Positions 1 to 7,100 of a stretch of DNA of 7,461 nucleotides are shown one piece after another. Source of the DNA: Planctomycetota bacterium (GTDB taxonomy: Bacteria; Planctomycetota; Planctomycetia; Gemmatales; Gemmataceae); the NCBI GenBank assembly GCA_016200155.1, contig JACQFG010000312.1:1-7461 (forward strand), given 5' to 3'. How positions within the stretch are numbered: position 1 is the stretch's first letter; each line of letters starts with the position of its first letter. The translations under genes and the position numbers were made by a program. The notes under the pieces are model-generated. The model made no database searches, had not been told where the DNA came from, and saw nothing but the letters and a program-made list of their open reading frames with translations.

Positions 1-2
1 GG

Positions 3-374
3 GACCGGGAACCGGGCCGAAAGATCGCACAAAAGCATGTCGATTTCGTCTTATGCGAGCGGGCGTCCTCGCGAATCGTCCTGGTCATCGAGCTTGATGA
101 TCGTTCTCATCACCGACCCGAGCGCAAACGCCGCGACCTGTTTATCAACCAGCTTTTCCGTGACGCCGACATTCTACTGCTGCGTCATCGCGCGCAATGC
201 TACTACCAGCCAACTGCCTTGAAGAAGTTCTTGCGTTCACAACGCCGGCCCGATTGGCAACAAGAAAACCAGAGAAGGCCATCGCGGATTAGTTTCCCAA
301 ATCGGCGTCGATCCAGGCGGAGGCAACCGTCCTCTCAGTTCAGTAAGTCAGTACGTAAGCGGGAGAGCGACTGA
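3..374 (+). CDS. DUF2726 domain protein, C-terminal part (5' end outside window)
   Basis: Reading from base 3 gives 123 codons ending in TGA at 372-374; the start is upstream of the window. Visible residues 7-36 carry the DUF2726 signature: KIAQKHVDFVLCE, then VLVIELDDRSH, followed by an R/K/D-rich helix (RPERKRRDLFINQLF) and a strand (ADILLLRHRA). The spacing of D14 and E30-L-D32 resembles the D...ExK/ExD core of PD-(D/E)XK nuclease-like folds; that link is my inference and the family has no settled function. After about residue 80 the chain becomes a low-complexity Arg/Ser/Gln tail, unlike the zinc ribbon some family members carry there. The last 35 bases overlap the convergent recombinase gene, so the native C-terminus may have been replaced when the neighbouring DNA arrived. 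The reading frame is sure and the family call is good. Confidence 0.8.
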   Translation, partial: DREPGRKIAQKHVDFVLCERASSRIVLVIELDDRSHHRPERKRRDLFINQLFRDADILLLRHRAQCYYQPTALKKFLRSQRRPDWQQENQRRPSRISFPNRRRSRRRQPSSQFSKSVRKRESD

Positions 375-1386
375 GCCGATCGCGGTTGCGAATGTAGGTC
401 AGCGTAGTGCGAGGATCAGCATGCCCGGCAAAAACTTGTAGATCGATTATGTCGCAGCCACGTTCGCGCGCAGTCGTGAGCGCGGTCACGCGTAGCGAAT
501 GCACGCTAACGGCAGAGTCAAGGCCGAGTTGATTCGCCAATTTTTCGACGAGGAACTGAATTGCGCGGCGGGAGAGAGCGCGCCTTGCGAATCCATCGTG
601 ACCGCTTCCGCGCGATGTCCTTGGAGGCCGAAACATTGGCTCATCCTGATCCTCGCGGATGGCAGCGATGTTGAGCCAGGCTTCCACGCGCTCAAACGCT
701 TCCGGATGAAGTGGTGCGCGGCGCTCCTTGCCGCCCTTCCCATGAATCTCCAGAATCTTGTGGCCGCCACTCGACTTGTAATCGCCAACGCGAACCTTTA
801 CGAGTTCGCCAACACGGCAGGCGGAATACGCCAGGACGGCAAGAATGGCGCGGTCACGAATGCCGACTGGCGTTTGCACGTCGGGCGAATCCAGCAGGCG
901 CCGGCATTCTTCAGGTGACAAGCCCACCGTTTTCCCGTCGCGTGGCACCGGGGGAGCAGCGACGAAATCACTGTGCGCTGGATTCGCCCTCACGTAGCCG
1001 TACGTGCGAAAATAGGAGAAAAGTGAACGTAGGACCGTCAGCTTGCGGCAAATCGTGCTTGCGCTCATTCCTTGCTGGTGCAGGTGATCTCGCCAAGCTG
1101 CTACCTGCCAGGGCACGACGCACGCCAACGATTCGAGGCGATCGGAGCCGATCAACGCGAATTCGCAGAACTGCCGAAGGTCGCGCGCGTAATTGTCGCG
1201 AGTATCGTGTGACGGTGTCCGCACGAGCCAAGCCGTCAGCGCATCGCGAAATGCTCCAGAGAAAGGCGCAGCAGAACGAGCGGAAATCAAAGGCGGTATT
1301 TCAGCAGGAGAAAGGTCGGGCTTGCCGTTGATTTCGGCATGCATTTCCTCGGAATCTGGGCCTTTTTCCATGCTAAGATGTTTCAC
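340..1386 (-). CDS. Tyrosine recombinase / integrase (XerC/D-like)
   Basis: The 348-residue product has the two-domain plan of Xer-type tyrosine recombinases, which cut and rejoin DNA through a 3'-phosphotyrosine. Residues about 44-135 form the SAM-like core-binding domain (for example STICRKLTVLRSLFSYF then GYVRANPA). The catalytic domain follows, with R191 (ACRVGEL), K217 or K220 (HGKGGKERR), H296-x-x-R299 (VHSLR), H322 (FAGHADPRTT) and nucleophile Y331. All catalytic residues are present and the length is only slightly above the 300-330 usual for Xer, so it looks intact. The longest start is a GTG (1386) inside a perfect inverted repeat; an ATG at codon 6 (1371-1369) is an equally plausible start. 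Neither has a clear Shine-Dalgarno. It is convergent with the DUF2726 gene and divergent from the cargo-like genes to its right. It could be a phage, genomic-island or solitary integrase; the element type is unknown. Confidence 0.93.
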   Translation of the reverse strand: MKHLSMEKGPDSEEMHAEINGKPDLSPAEIPPLISARSAAPFSGAFRDALTAWLVRTPSHDTRDNYARDLRQFCEFALIGSDRLESLACVVPWQVAAWRDHLHQQGMSASTICRKLTVLRSLFSYFRTYGYVRANPAHSDFVAAPPVPRDGKTVGLSPEECRRLLDSPDVQTPVGIRDRAILAVLAYSACRVGELVKVRVGDYKSSGGHKILEIHGKGGKERRAPLHPEAFERVEAWLNIAAIREDQDEPMFRPPRTSRGSGHDGFARRALSRRAIQFLVEKLANQLGLDSAVSVHSLRVTALTTARERGCDIIDLQVFAGHADPRTTLTYIRNRDRLSRSPAYVLTY

Positions 1387-1409
1387 CTAAAGTTGGTTAG
1401 GTGAAACAT
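1378..1409. repeat. Perfect 13-bp inverted repeat with 6-bp spacer; candidate recombinase core site or operator
   Basis: Left arm ATGTTTCACCTAA (1378-1390), spacer AGTTGG, right arm TTAGGTGAAACAT (1397-1409), with no mismatches. Inner edges read TAA-N6-TTA, the same inner geometry as the E. coli dif core (11-bp arms, 6-bp spacer). It sits exactly at the recombinase start, and each arm contains a GTG AAA CAT start-like codon triplet, one per strand. It may be the strand-exchange core, an autoregulatory operator, or both. The repeat is seen directly; its role is inferred. Confidence 0.6.
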
Positions 1410-1562
1410 ACACGGTTCAAGTCGCCGGCGCAAGCGGGCAAAAACCGCAGTGGCAACTGGAGAATGAAAGCACAGCGGAAGCATTGGAAAACGCCGGCGA
1501 TTGTGGCATACATGCGGGATGTATTTGAGCGCCGCGCCGTTTCTTTTGCATTGGGCCGTTGA
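1401..1562 (+). CDS. Possible small basic protein, 53 codons, divergent from the recombinase
   Basis: The frame opens with GTG inside the right arm of the inverted repeat (first residues V/M-K-H-T-R-F) and ends at TGA 1560-1562. The product would be 53 residues and strongly basic, with many Lys, Arg, His and Trp in its first half (RMKAQRKHWKTPAIVAYMRD) and a short hydrophobic C-terminus. No family is recognised. A basic small protein beside an integrase could be an excisionase-like or DNA-binding accessory factor, but no winged-helix or helix-turn-helix pattern is clear. An internal ATG at 1464 has GGAG upstream, but only two bases before it, which is too close for a good ribosome site. A weak hairpin plus T tract follows the stop. 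It may also be a chance ORF in a partly non-coding leader. Confidence 0.3.
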   Translation: MKHTRFKSPAQAGKNRSGNWRMKAQRKHWKTPAIVAYMRDVFERRAVSFALGR

Positions 1563-1572
1563 GTATCCGCGA

Positions 1573-1606
1573 GCCACGCTTTTCGTGTCGGCGTTTTTGT
1601 TTTTTT
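1573..1606 (+). terminator. Weak intrinsic-terminator-like hairpin with T tract
   Basis: A short stem CACG/CGTG (1575-1578 with 1584-1587, loop CTTTT), possibly extended by GC pairs with a small bulge, is followed by TTTTT-G-TTTTTTT at 1594-1606. It lies just after the stop of the possible small gene and about 50 bases before the next start. The stem is short, so termination strength is doubtful. Confidence 0.3.
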
Positions 1607-1653
1607 GGTGGCGAGGGCGGAGGCGACCGGTCCGTTTCAATTGAGTTGTTTTT

Positions 1654-2448
1654 GTGGAGCCATCCTTCCTTCCAAATTTCTTTGAACGAGTTGTATGCGG
1701 TAGTGCCGTCATTCTCTTCGCCACCGTTCTTTATCGCTTGCAGGTCATCGAACGTCGCATTCTGGCGGCGTTCGAAATGCTCTATGTGACCTTCACGCTG
1801 CCCGATCGTGGATTGTTGTCGGTCTACCGCCGCATGGCGCGCGCCATTATGGACATCGGCGCGCAATCGGATCCGTTGGCTTCTGAATTGGCATCGCTCC
1901 GCCTGACGACTATCGCCGAGGAGATGGAGCAACTCGGCAAGGGCTCGGTCGTCTTTTCTGGAACCGAAACTTGGCGGGCGGCGTATCAAAAGTTGCTGCC
2001 GACCCTGAAGGTCAAGAGCTACCTGTCTGTCGCATGGGTCCGGACCAGCGACTACTGGGACGACACCCCTGGTCGGCAAAGCATGCAGTTGAACTTCGAT
2101 CTTGCTGACCGGGGATTCCGAATCGAGCGAGTCCACATCCTTCCGGCACATCTCTGGCCCCTCGACGATCGATTGCCGGTGCCGGCAATTCTGGCGTGGT
2201 TACAGGAACAACATGTTCGCAACATTCTTGTCTCGGTTGTTCGTGAACAGGATTTGGCAAAGGAGCCTGATCTGCTCTGCGATTTTGCAATTTACGGAGA
2301 CCGAGCCACGGGGAAGCAAGAACTCGACGAACAATCGCGCACGCAGCGTTTTGTGCTATCGTTTGCCCAGGAGAGCCACCGCCAGGCAATGGCTCGATGG
2401 GAACGACTGGGGCTTTACACGATATCCCTTGCCGACCTTACCGACTAG
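1654..2448 (+). CDS. Hypothetical membrane-anchored protein (264 aa), unrecognised domain
   Basis: I do not recognise this family. The likely start is a GTG at 1654, twelve bases after an in-frame stop (1642-1644); no good ribosome site is visible, and an internal ATG (codon 42) is the alternative. Residues about 12-30 (VVCGSAVILFATVLYRLQ) make one hydrophobic segment, suggesting an N-terminal signal anchor with the rest in one compartment. Residues 55-95 look helical. Residues about 98-262 form an alpha/beta domain: FSGTETWRAAYQKLL, then SYLSVAWVRTSDYW, GRQSMQLNFDLADRGFRIERV, HILPAH, VRNILVSVVREQDL, and DLLCDFAIYGD. The strand-helix alternation with conserved-looking W, YW, GR and RG positions suggests a folded sensing or enzymatic domain. 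No HKD, Walker or nuclease motif is seen. It is co-oriented with the PLP enzyme gene 123 bases downstream and might be functionally tied to it. If the first 41 codons are not translated, the protein would be soluble. Confidence 0.75.
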   Translation: MEPSFLPNFFERVVCGSAVILFATVLYRLQVIERRILAAFEMLYVTFTLPDRGLLSVYRRMARAIMDIGAQSDPLASELASLRLTTIAEEMEQLGKGSVVFSGTETWRAAYQKLLPTLKVKSYLSVAWVRTSDYWDDTPGRQSMQLNFDLADRGFRIERVHILPAHLWPLDDRLPVPAILAWLQEQHVRNILVSVVREQDLAKEPDLLCDFAIYGDRATGKQELDEQSRTQRFVLSFAQESHRQAMARWERLGLYTISLADLTD

Positions 2449-2532
2449 CAACTGCGGCCGGCGCCAGGGCCGACGAAGCCCCCGCGCGAAAAAAAACACC
2501 AATCCTGTGGATCAATCCTCGTCCAGGCAGTA

Positions 2533-2553
2533 TAGTGTACACAGTAGTGTACA
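2533..2553. promoter_or_regulatory. Two direct TAGTGTACA repeats upstream of the PLP enzyme gene
   Basis: TAGTGTACA occurs at 2533-2541 and 2545-2553, a 12-bp period, 19 bases before the ATG at 2572. Each copy contains the palindromic core GTAC. TATAGT at 2531-2536 overlaps the first copy and could serve as a -10 element, though no good -35 is visible. The position suits an operator or promoter of the downstream gene. The role is inferred. Confidence 0.35.
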
Positions 2554-2571
2554 ACGGTCGCTGGGCCTTCC

Positions 2572-3813
2572 ATGCCGATCCCGCTCTATCTGGACGCGGC
2601 TCGGATGGGTCGGATGTCCCCGAGCACGCGGTCGGCCTTGCAGGAATTCGTTCGGTTTGCGGGCGAATATGGTGGGACGCTGTACTTCGATGACTTTCTG
2701 CGGCACGGCTTTTCAGCGCTGCCTGATCAACTCAGAAGAATCCACCCCGGCTTGACTTCCTGGCAAGGGATCCAGGAACTTCTCGAAACCTTGAATGCTC
2801 ACGCCGGCCAATCGAGCCTCCATTTGCCATTGCTCGCGAATCGGACAGCCAATCTGGTCAGGTTGGCAGCCAAGTCCCTTTTTGCCGGCGGTCGCCGTGT
2901 TCTGGTCACCGATCTGATCTGGCCCAGCTATGCCCGCATACTCCGGAAGGAATCGGCGAAGGCTGGCGCGCACATCATCAAACTCCGCCTTCGCGAGGCC
3001 ATACTTCTGAACAAGATTGGCCCCTCCGAGGTTGCCCAATGCGTCGCGGATGCGGTCGAGAGGCTCGATTGTCACGGGATGTTCTTGCCGGCAGTGAGCC
3101 ATGACGGGATCCGCTTCCCGCTCGATGTCCTTGCAGACATTATACGCCAAAGAGGAAGGCGCCGGTTTCTTGCGGTCGATGGCGCCCAAGCGTTCTGCCA
3201 CGTACCCCTCGACATGAGCAACCTCGACTGCGATTTCCTGGTAACAGGAAGCCACAAATGGCTCGGGGCATATCTCCCCCTGGGCATCGGGTTCGTCCGT
3301 AATCCCGACGCAATCAAGGTGAACAACCGGCGCGGCGCCGGCGACCCGCTTTTGAACTTCCTTCTTGAATTGCACGGCAACACAGAAAACCGATTCGGCG
3401 AGACGGTCAACCTGATGCCGCTGTTTTCATGCAGGGCGGCGCTTGCCGAACGAAGGGACGATTTCAAGGATTTCGCCGTTCGCAAGGCCAACGCCGACGC
3501 CTTGGCCGCCGCTATCGACGGCGATTGGCAGCCAGTGATGCCGGATCGTGATATGCGCTCGGGAATTCTCCTCGTCAATGCGAAGAGCCGTCGTCTGCAA
3601 CGCCTTCCGGCGGCGCGGATGCGCGCACACTTTCTGTCGCGGGGGATCTCTCTGACCACATACGACAGTGGGCGCCTTCGCCTCGCGATGCCCTTCACGT
3701 CGTTCAATTCTGACGAAATCGAATGCTTGAGACGAGCGTTACACGAAGCTCGTAACATCTCCAGTTTCACTAACAGGGTGAAGGTCGAAAATCAACCAAC
3801 CCTGCAGGAGTAG
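2572..3813 (+). CDS. Class V aminotransferase-fold PLP enzyme (cysteine desulfurase/epimerase-like)
   Basis: The 413-residue product is a fold-type I, class V PLP enzyme, close to the usual 380-430 length. The N-terminus PLYLDAARMGRMSP matches the family's opening strand and supports the ATG at 2572, although no strong ribosome site precedes it. Family landmarks follow: RTANLVRLAAKSL (91-103), VSHDGIRFPLDVLADII (175-191), the cofactor-binding AVDGAQAF with D203 and Q206, and TGSHKW with K229 as the probable Schiff-base lysine. The small C-terminal domain ends with SGRLRLAMPFTSFNSDEIECL (366-386), typical of the family. Neither the SGSAC loop of NifS/IscS nor the RxGxxC motif of SufS is seen, so cysteine desulfurase activity looks unlikely. 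An epimerase, lyase or aminotransferase of the isopenicillin-N-epimerase/EgtE type fits better. The substrate is unknown. It follows the 264-residue protein gene on the same strand. Confidence 0.9.
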   Translation: MPIPLYLDAARMGRMSPSTRSALQEFVRFAGEYGGTLYFDDFLRHGFSALPDQLRRIHPGLTSWQGIQELLETLNAHAGQSSLHLPLLANRTANLVRLAAKSLFAGGRRVLVTDLIWPSYARILRKESAKAGAHIIKLRLREAILLNKIGPSEVAQCVADAVERLDCHGMFLPAVSHDGIRFPLDVLADIIRQRGRRRFLAVDGAQAFCHVPLDMSNLDCDFLVTGSHKWLGAYLPLGIGFVRNPDAIKVNNRRGAGDPLLNFLLELHGNTENRFGETVNLMPLFSCRAALAERRDDFKDFAVRKANADALAAAIDGDWQPVMPDRDMRSGILLVNAKSRRLQRLPAARMRAHFLSRGISLTTYDSGRLRLAMPFTSFNSDEIECLRRALHEARNISSFTNRVKVENQPTLQE

Positions 3814-3873
3814 CCTGCCGCCGCCTTTCCCATCGTAACACGGCGTCAAGGTCCGCCTCCAGCTGCTGCTTTG

Positions 3874-3920
3874 CCGGGCTGCCTGCGGCACCCTGTGTGT
3901 GCCATCCTTGGCACGCCCGG
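3874..3920. repeat. Nested inverted repeats / stem-loop after the PLP enzyme gene
   Basis: Inner stem GTGCCA/TGGCAC with a 4-base loop (3899-3914) is directly followed by GCCCGG, which complements CCGGGC at 3874-3879. The structure begins about 60 bases after the stop codon. It could stabilise or end the mRNA, but lacks the T run of an intrinsic terminator. Confidence 0.4.
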
Positions 3921-4062
3921 GATGTTCACCGTGAAGAAGGATGAGACCCCCAGGCGATTTCTCCTTCCTCACAAGCGGTCGAGCGTCAAACAAGTTGGAC
4001 AGGTTCTCAACGTGAGATTGTTCAGCTTATTCTCTAAAAAACCCTCATCAAGATACCGGTCA

Positions 4063-4090
4063 TTGAGACAAAACTCGATCCAATTACGCT
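4063..4090 (+). promoter_or_regulatory. Possible promoter of the kinase gene
   Basis: TTGAGA (4063-4068) resembles a -35 box and TACGCT (4085-4090), 16 bases later, is a poor -10 match. It is placed 30 bases before the start codon in an AT-richer stretch. Planctomycete promoters are often weakly consensus-like, so this is only a suggestion. Confidence 0.2.
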
Positions 4091-4109
4091 TAGAAGGGTA
4101 ACCCCAACT

Positions 4110-4114
4110 GGAGG
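4110..4114 (+). promoter_or_regulatory. Shine-Dalgarno GGAGG of the kinase gene
   Basis: GGAGG lies six bases before the ATG at 4121, an ideal spacing that fixes the start. It is the only strong ribosome site in the window. Confidence 0.8.
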
Positions 4115-4120
4115 CGACCC

Positions 4121-7100
4121 ATGGCTGAAACAGCGAACCGTCAAAAAGACATTTTTCTGAAGGCAATTGAGCTGCCCTCGCCGGGCGAGCGTGCCGCCTT
4201 TCTCGCCGAGGCGTGCGCGGGCGATGACGCGCTACGACAGCGAGTGGAGGCGATGCTGAAGGCACATACCACGCCCGATAGTTTCCTGGAAAAACCCGCC
4301 GCAGCTTTGGACCTCACCGTCGATGCGTCAGGCGGAAACCCACCGGCAAACGCACTGCTCGGCGATGGCCCAGGCACACGCATCGGACCGTACAAGTTGC
4401 TTGAGCAGATCGGCGAAGGCGGTATGGGCGTCGTCTACATGGCGGAACAGCAAGAACCGGTCCGGCGGACGGTGGCGCTCAAGATCATCAAGCCGGGCAT
4501 GGACAGCGGCCAGGTGCTGGCACGCTTCGAGGCGGAACGCCAGGCCCTGGCGCTGATGGATCATCCGAACATTGCCCGAGTTCTCGATGCCGGCGCCACC
4601 GCCGATGGTCGGCCGTTTTTTGTGATGGAACTCGTCAAAGGCACACCGATCACGACGTTCTGTGACGAGCGCCGACTCAATCCGCGTGAGCGATTGGAAC
4701 TATTCGTGTCGGTCTGCCAGGCGATCCAGCACGCCCATCAGAAAGGCGTCATCCACCGCGACATCAAGCCATCGAACGTTCTCGTCGCCCTTTACGATGA
4801 TAGGCCGGTGCCCAAGGTGATCGATTTCGGCGTCGCCAAGGCGGCAGGCCAGGCGCTCACGGAAAAGACGCTGCACACCGGCTTCGGCGCCATCATCGGC
4901 ACGCCGGAATACATGAGCCCCGAGCAGGCGACCTTCAACCAGCTCGACATCGACACCCGTAGCGACGTCTATGCCCTGGGCGTTCTGCTCTACGAACTCC
5001 TGACTGGCACGACGCCCGTGGACAAGACGCGGCTGAAAGAAGCCGCTTTCCTGGAAGTGCTGCGCGTGGTGCGCGAAGAGGAGCCAGCCAGGCCCAGCGT
5101 GAAACTGAGCACGACGCAGGCCCGGGCCGGCATCGCCGCCACGCGCGGAACTGGGCCCGACGAACTCGCCCAGCTACTGCGCGGCGAGCTCGACTGGATC
5201 GTGATGAAGTCCCTGGAGAAGGACCGCAGCCGGCGTTACGAAACGGCGGCCGGCCTGGGACGCGATGTGGAACGCTACCTCAAGGACGAACTGGTCGAAG
5301 CCCGCCCGCCGAGCGCGGGATATCGGCTGCGCAAGTTCGTACGGCGCAATCGCGGCACCGTGCTGGCGGCGGGCGCGGTGCTGGTCGCCCTCCTCATCGG
5401 GACCATTTGCACTACGTTGGGCCTGTTCGAGGCGCGGCACGAACGCGACGATGCGGATCGTGCCAGGCGAGCTGAGACGAAGCAACTCCAACGTGCGCAG
5501 GAAAACGAGGCTACGGCGATTGCCGCCAAGGAGGATGCGGGCAAAGCCTTGACGCGCAGCGAAGGTCTGCGTCTCATCCTTCAATCCGAGCTTGTTCGTC
5601 CCAGCAATCCGAGCTTGGCGATGCTTCTGGCCATCGAGGGAGCCGAGCGCGCACCCGGCCTGTTGGCCAATAACACATTGCTGGCAGCGATGGACCAGAG
5701 CCGCGAGGAACGAACGCTGCCGGGCGCAGGAAGCGCTCTGTGCTTCAGCGCCGATGGCCGCCGGGTACTGACCAGGCATGGCCAGGACGTGCGAATCTGG
5801 GATGTGCCTTCCGGCAAGGAGCTGGTGCAGTTCGAGAAAACGACCTATTTTCACGAGCGCGCCGGTGTGCGGACGAGTTCCGGAGTCGCCACGCTGCCGG
5901 GCCATCCGCCGGGTAATTCCGGGATCATTGCCGCGTCATTTGATCGGAAGGACCGAACGGTGCTGACCTCTTCCGAATACGGCATCGTCGCTCTTTGGGA
6001 CGCTGCGACCGGCAAACAAATCCACTTCCTGCAGAAAGGTGTCGAAGACTGGACACCCGAGGATGAAGCCAATCGTCGAAACGGCCACGAGTATGCCTGC
6101 CCGGCACAGTTCAGCCCGGATGGACGTTGGGTTCTTGCGACTCATCACAAAACCCGCATTTGGGACGCCGACACGGGCAAGGAACACCTGGTTCTGAAGG
6201 GACACGATGCTTCGGTGCTCTGGTCGGAGTTCAGCCGGGACGGCAAGAAGATCATCACCGCTTCCCGCGATACCACGTCACGCATCTGGGACGCCGCGTC
6301 CGGCAAACAGTTGCACGTGCTCAAGGGCCATGCGACGAATGCGGTGGCGCGGGCTTTCTTCAGCCCTGATGGTTCGAAGGCCGTCACGGTGGCATCCCCC
6401 ATTAAAGATGGCGTATCGAAATTCAAGGACACGTTGTGCCGATTTTGGGACCCGGAAACTGGCAAAGAACTGACCACGCTCGGCGCCTCCGGATCGCGAC
6501 TGGGTTACGCCGCCTCCGTGCAGTTCAGTCCCGACAGTAGCCGAATGCTCAGTTACGATTCTTTCAGGGCTTCGGTGGATGAACCGGCCTGGCACTTCTG
6601 GGACGCCAACACCGGCAAACACCTGCAGCAGGTCAGTAGCCGCCAGCCCCATGGTTCTGCTTCGTTCACTCCCGATGGCAAGCGCGTGGCCTTTTTCGAC
6701 GAAGGTGTTGAGTGGTGGAACGCGCAGAAGTTGGAGCGGGAACGAGCCGACAACATCCGCGGCAGAGCCCTGTTCAGTCCGGACAATCAGCGGCTCGCGA
6801 CGGCCGACGCAGCCGGAGTCCACATCTGGGCGGTCGCCGGTGAAGCGGAGCGGCGGTTAGGCCACTGGACGCAACTCAAATTCCTTTGCCTCAACCATGA
6901 TGGGCGCTTGCTTGCCACCCATGCTTTGGATCCATCGGAGGTCGTCATTTGGGACCTCGCCGCAGCACAGGAAATCGCACGCTTCAAAGCAAAAGGCGCC
7001 AGGGAAGTTTTCGCCCGTTTCAGTCTCGACGGTCGTAAAGTGATCTTCGGAGGCGAAAACGATTTGCAAGGGACTGTATGGGTTGGCGATGTGGGTACCG

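Larger units (their letters stand above)
3814..4120. other. Intergenic region without a convincing gene
   Basis: No frame here has family-like features. The left half is GC-rich and can fold: GTGCCA-TCCT-TGGCAC (3899-3914) is a perfect 6-bp hairpin flanked by CCGGGC (3874-3879) and GCCCGG (3915-3920), which can pair around it. No T tract follows. A short palindrome TTCAC-C-GTGAA lies at 3925-3935. The right half (about 4000-4105) is AT-richer and is the likely leader and promoter region of the kinase gene. It could also hold remains of a decayed element that I cannot identify. Confidence 0.6.

Noticed and set aside
37..222. 61-codon frame at the left edge
   Set aside because: It overlaps the DUF2726 coding frame out of phase, and its translation is Ser-rich with no features.
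711..1331. 206-codon plus-strand frame inside the recombinase
   Set aside because: It lies wholly antisense to a recombinase with every catalytic residue intact; the translation is Arg/Ser-rich and featureless.
1413..1430. GGTTCAAGTC resembling a tRNA T-loop next to the integrase, a possible att site
   Set aside because: Flanking bases do not form the 5-bp T stem and no anticodon arm or acceptor stem can be found.
1417..2151. 244-codon minus-strand frame opposite the 264-residue gene
   Set aside because: The product has no recognisable motif and is rich in Arg/Gln/His as expected for antisense reading; the plus-strand frame gives a globular-looking protein.
2172..2189. ATTGCCGG-TG-CCGGCAAT, an 8-bp inverted repeat
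   Set aside because: It is inside the 264-residue gene, encodes an ordinary stretch (LPVPAI), and has no supporting context.
2455..2496. CGGCC/GGCCG stem and A8 tract after the 264-residue gene as a terminator
   Set aside because: On the plus strand no T run follows the stem, and on the minus strand the T run comes before the stem, so neither strand has the right order.
3766..3782. TTCAC-N7-GTGAA at the end of the PLP gene as a second copy of the recombinase site
   Set aside because: Only five bases per arm match, the spacer differs in length, and it lies in coding sequence; likely chance.
3969..4265. 98-codon minus-strand frame across the kinase start, a possible transposase remnant
   Set aside because: No DDE or helix-turn-helix motif is seen, and half of it is antisense to the kinase N-terminus with its clear ribosome site.
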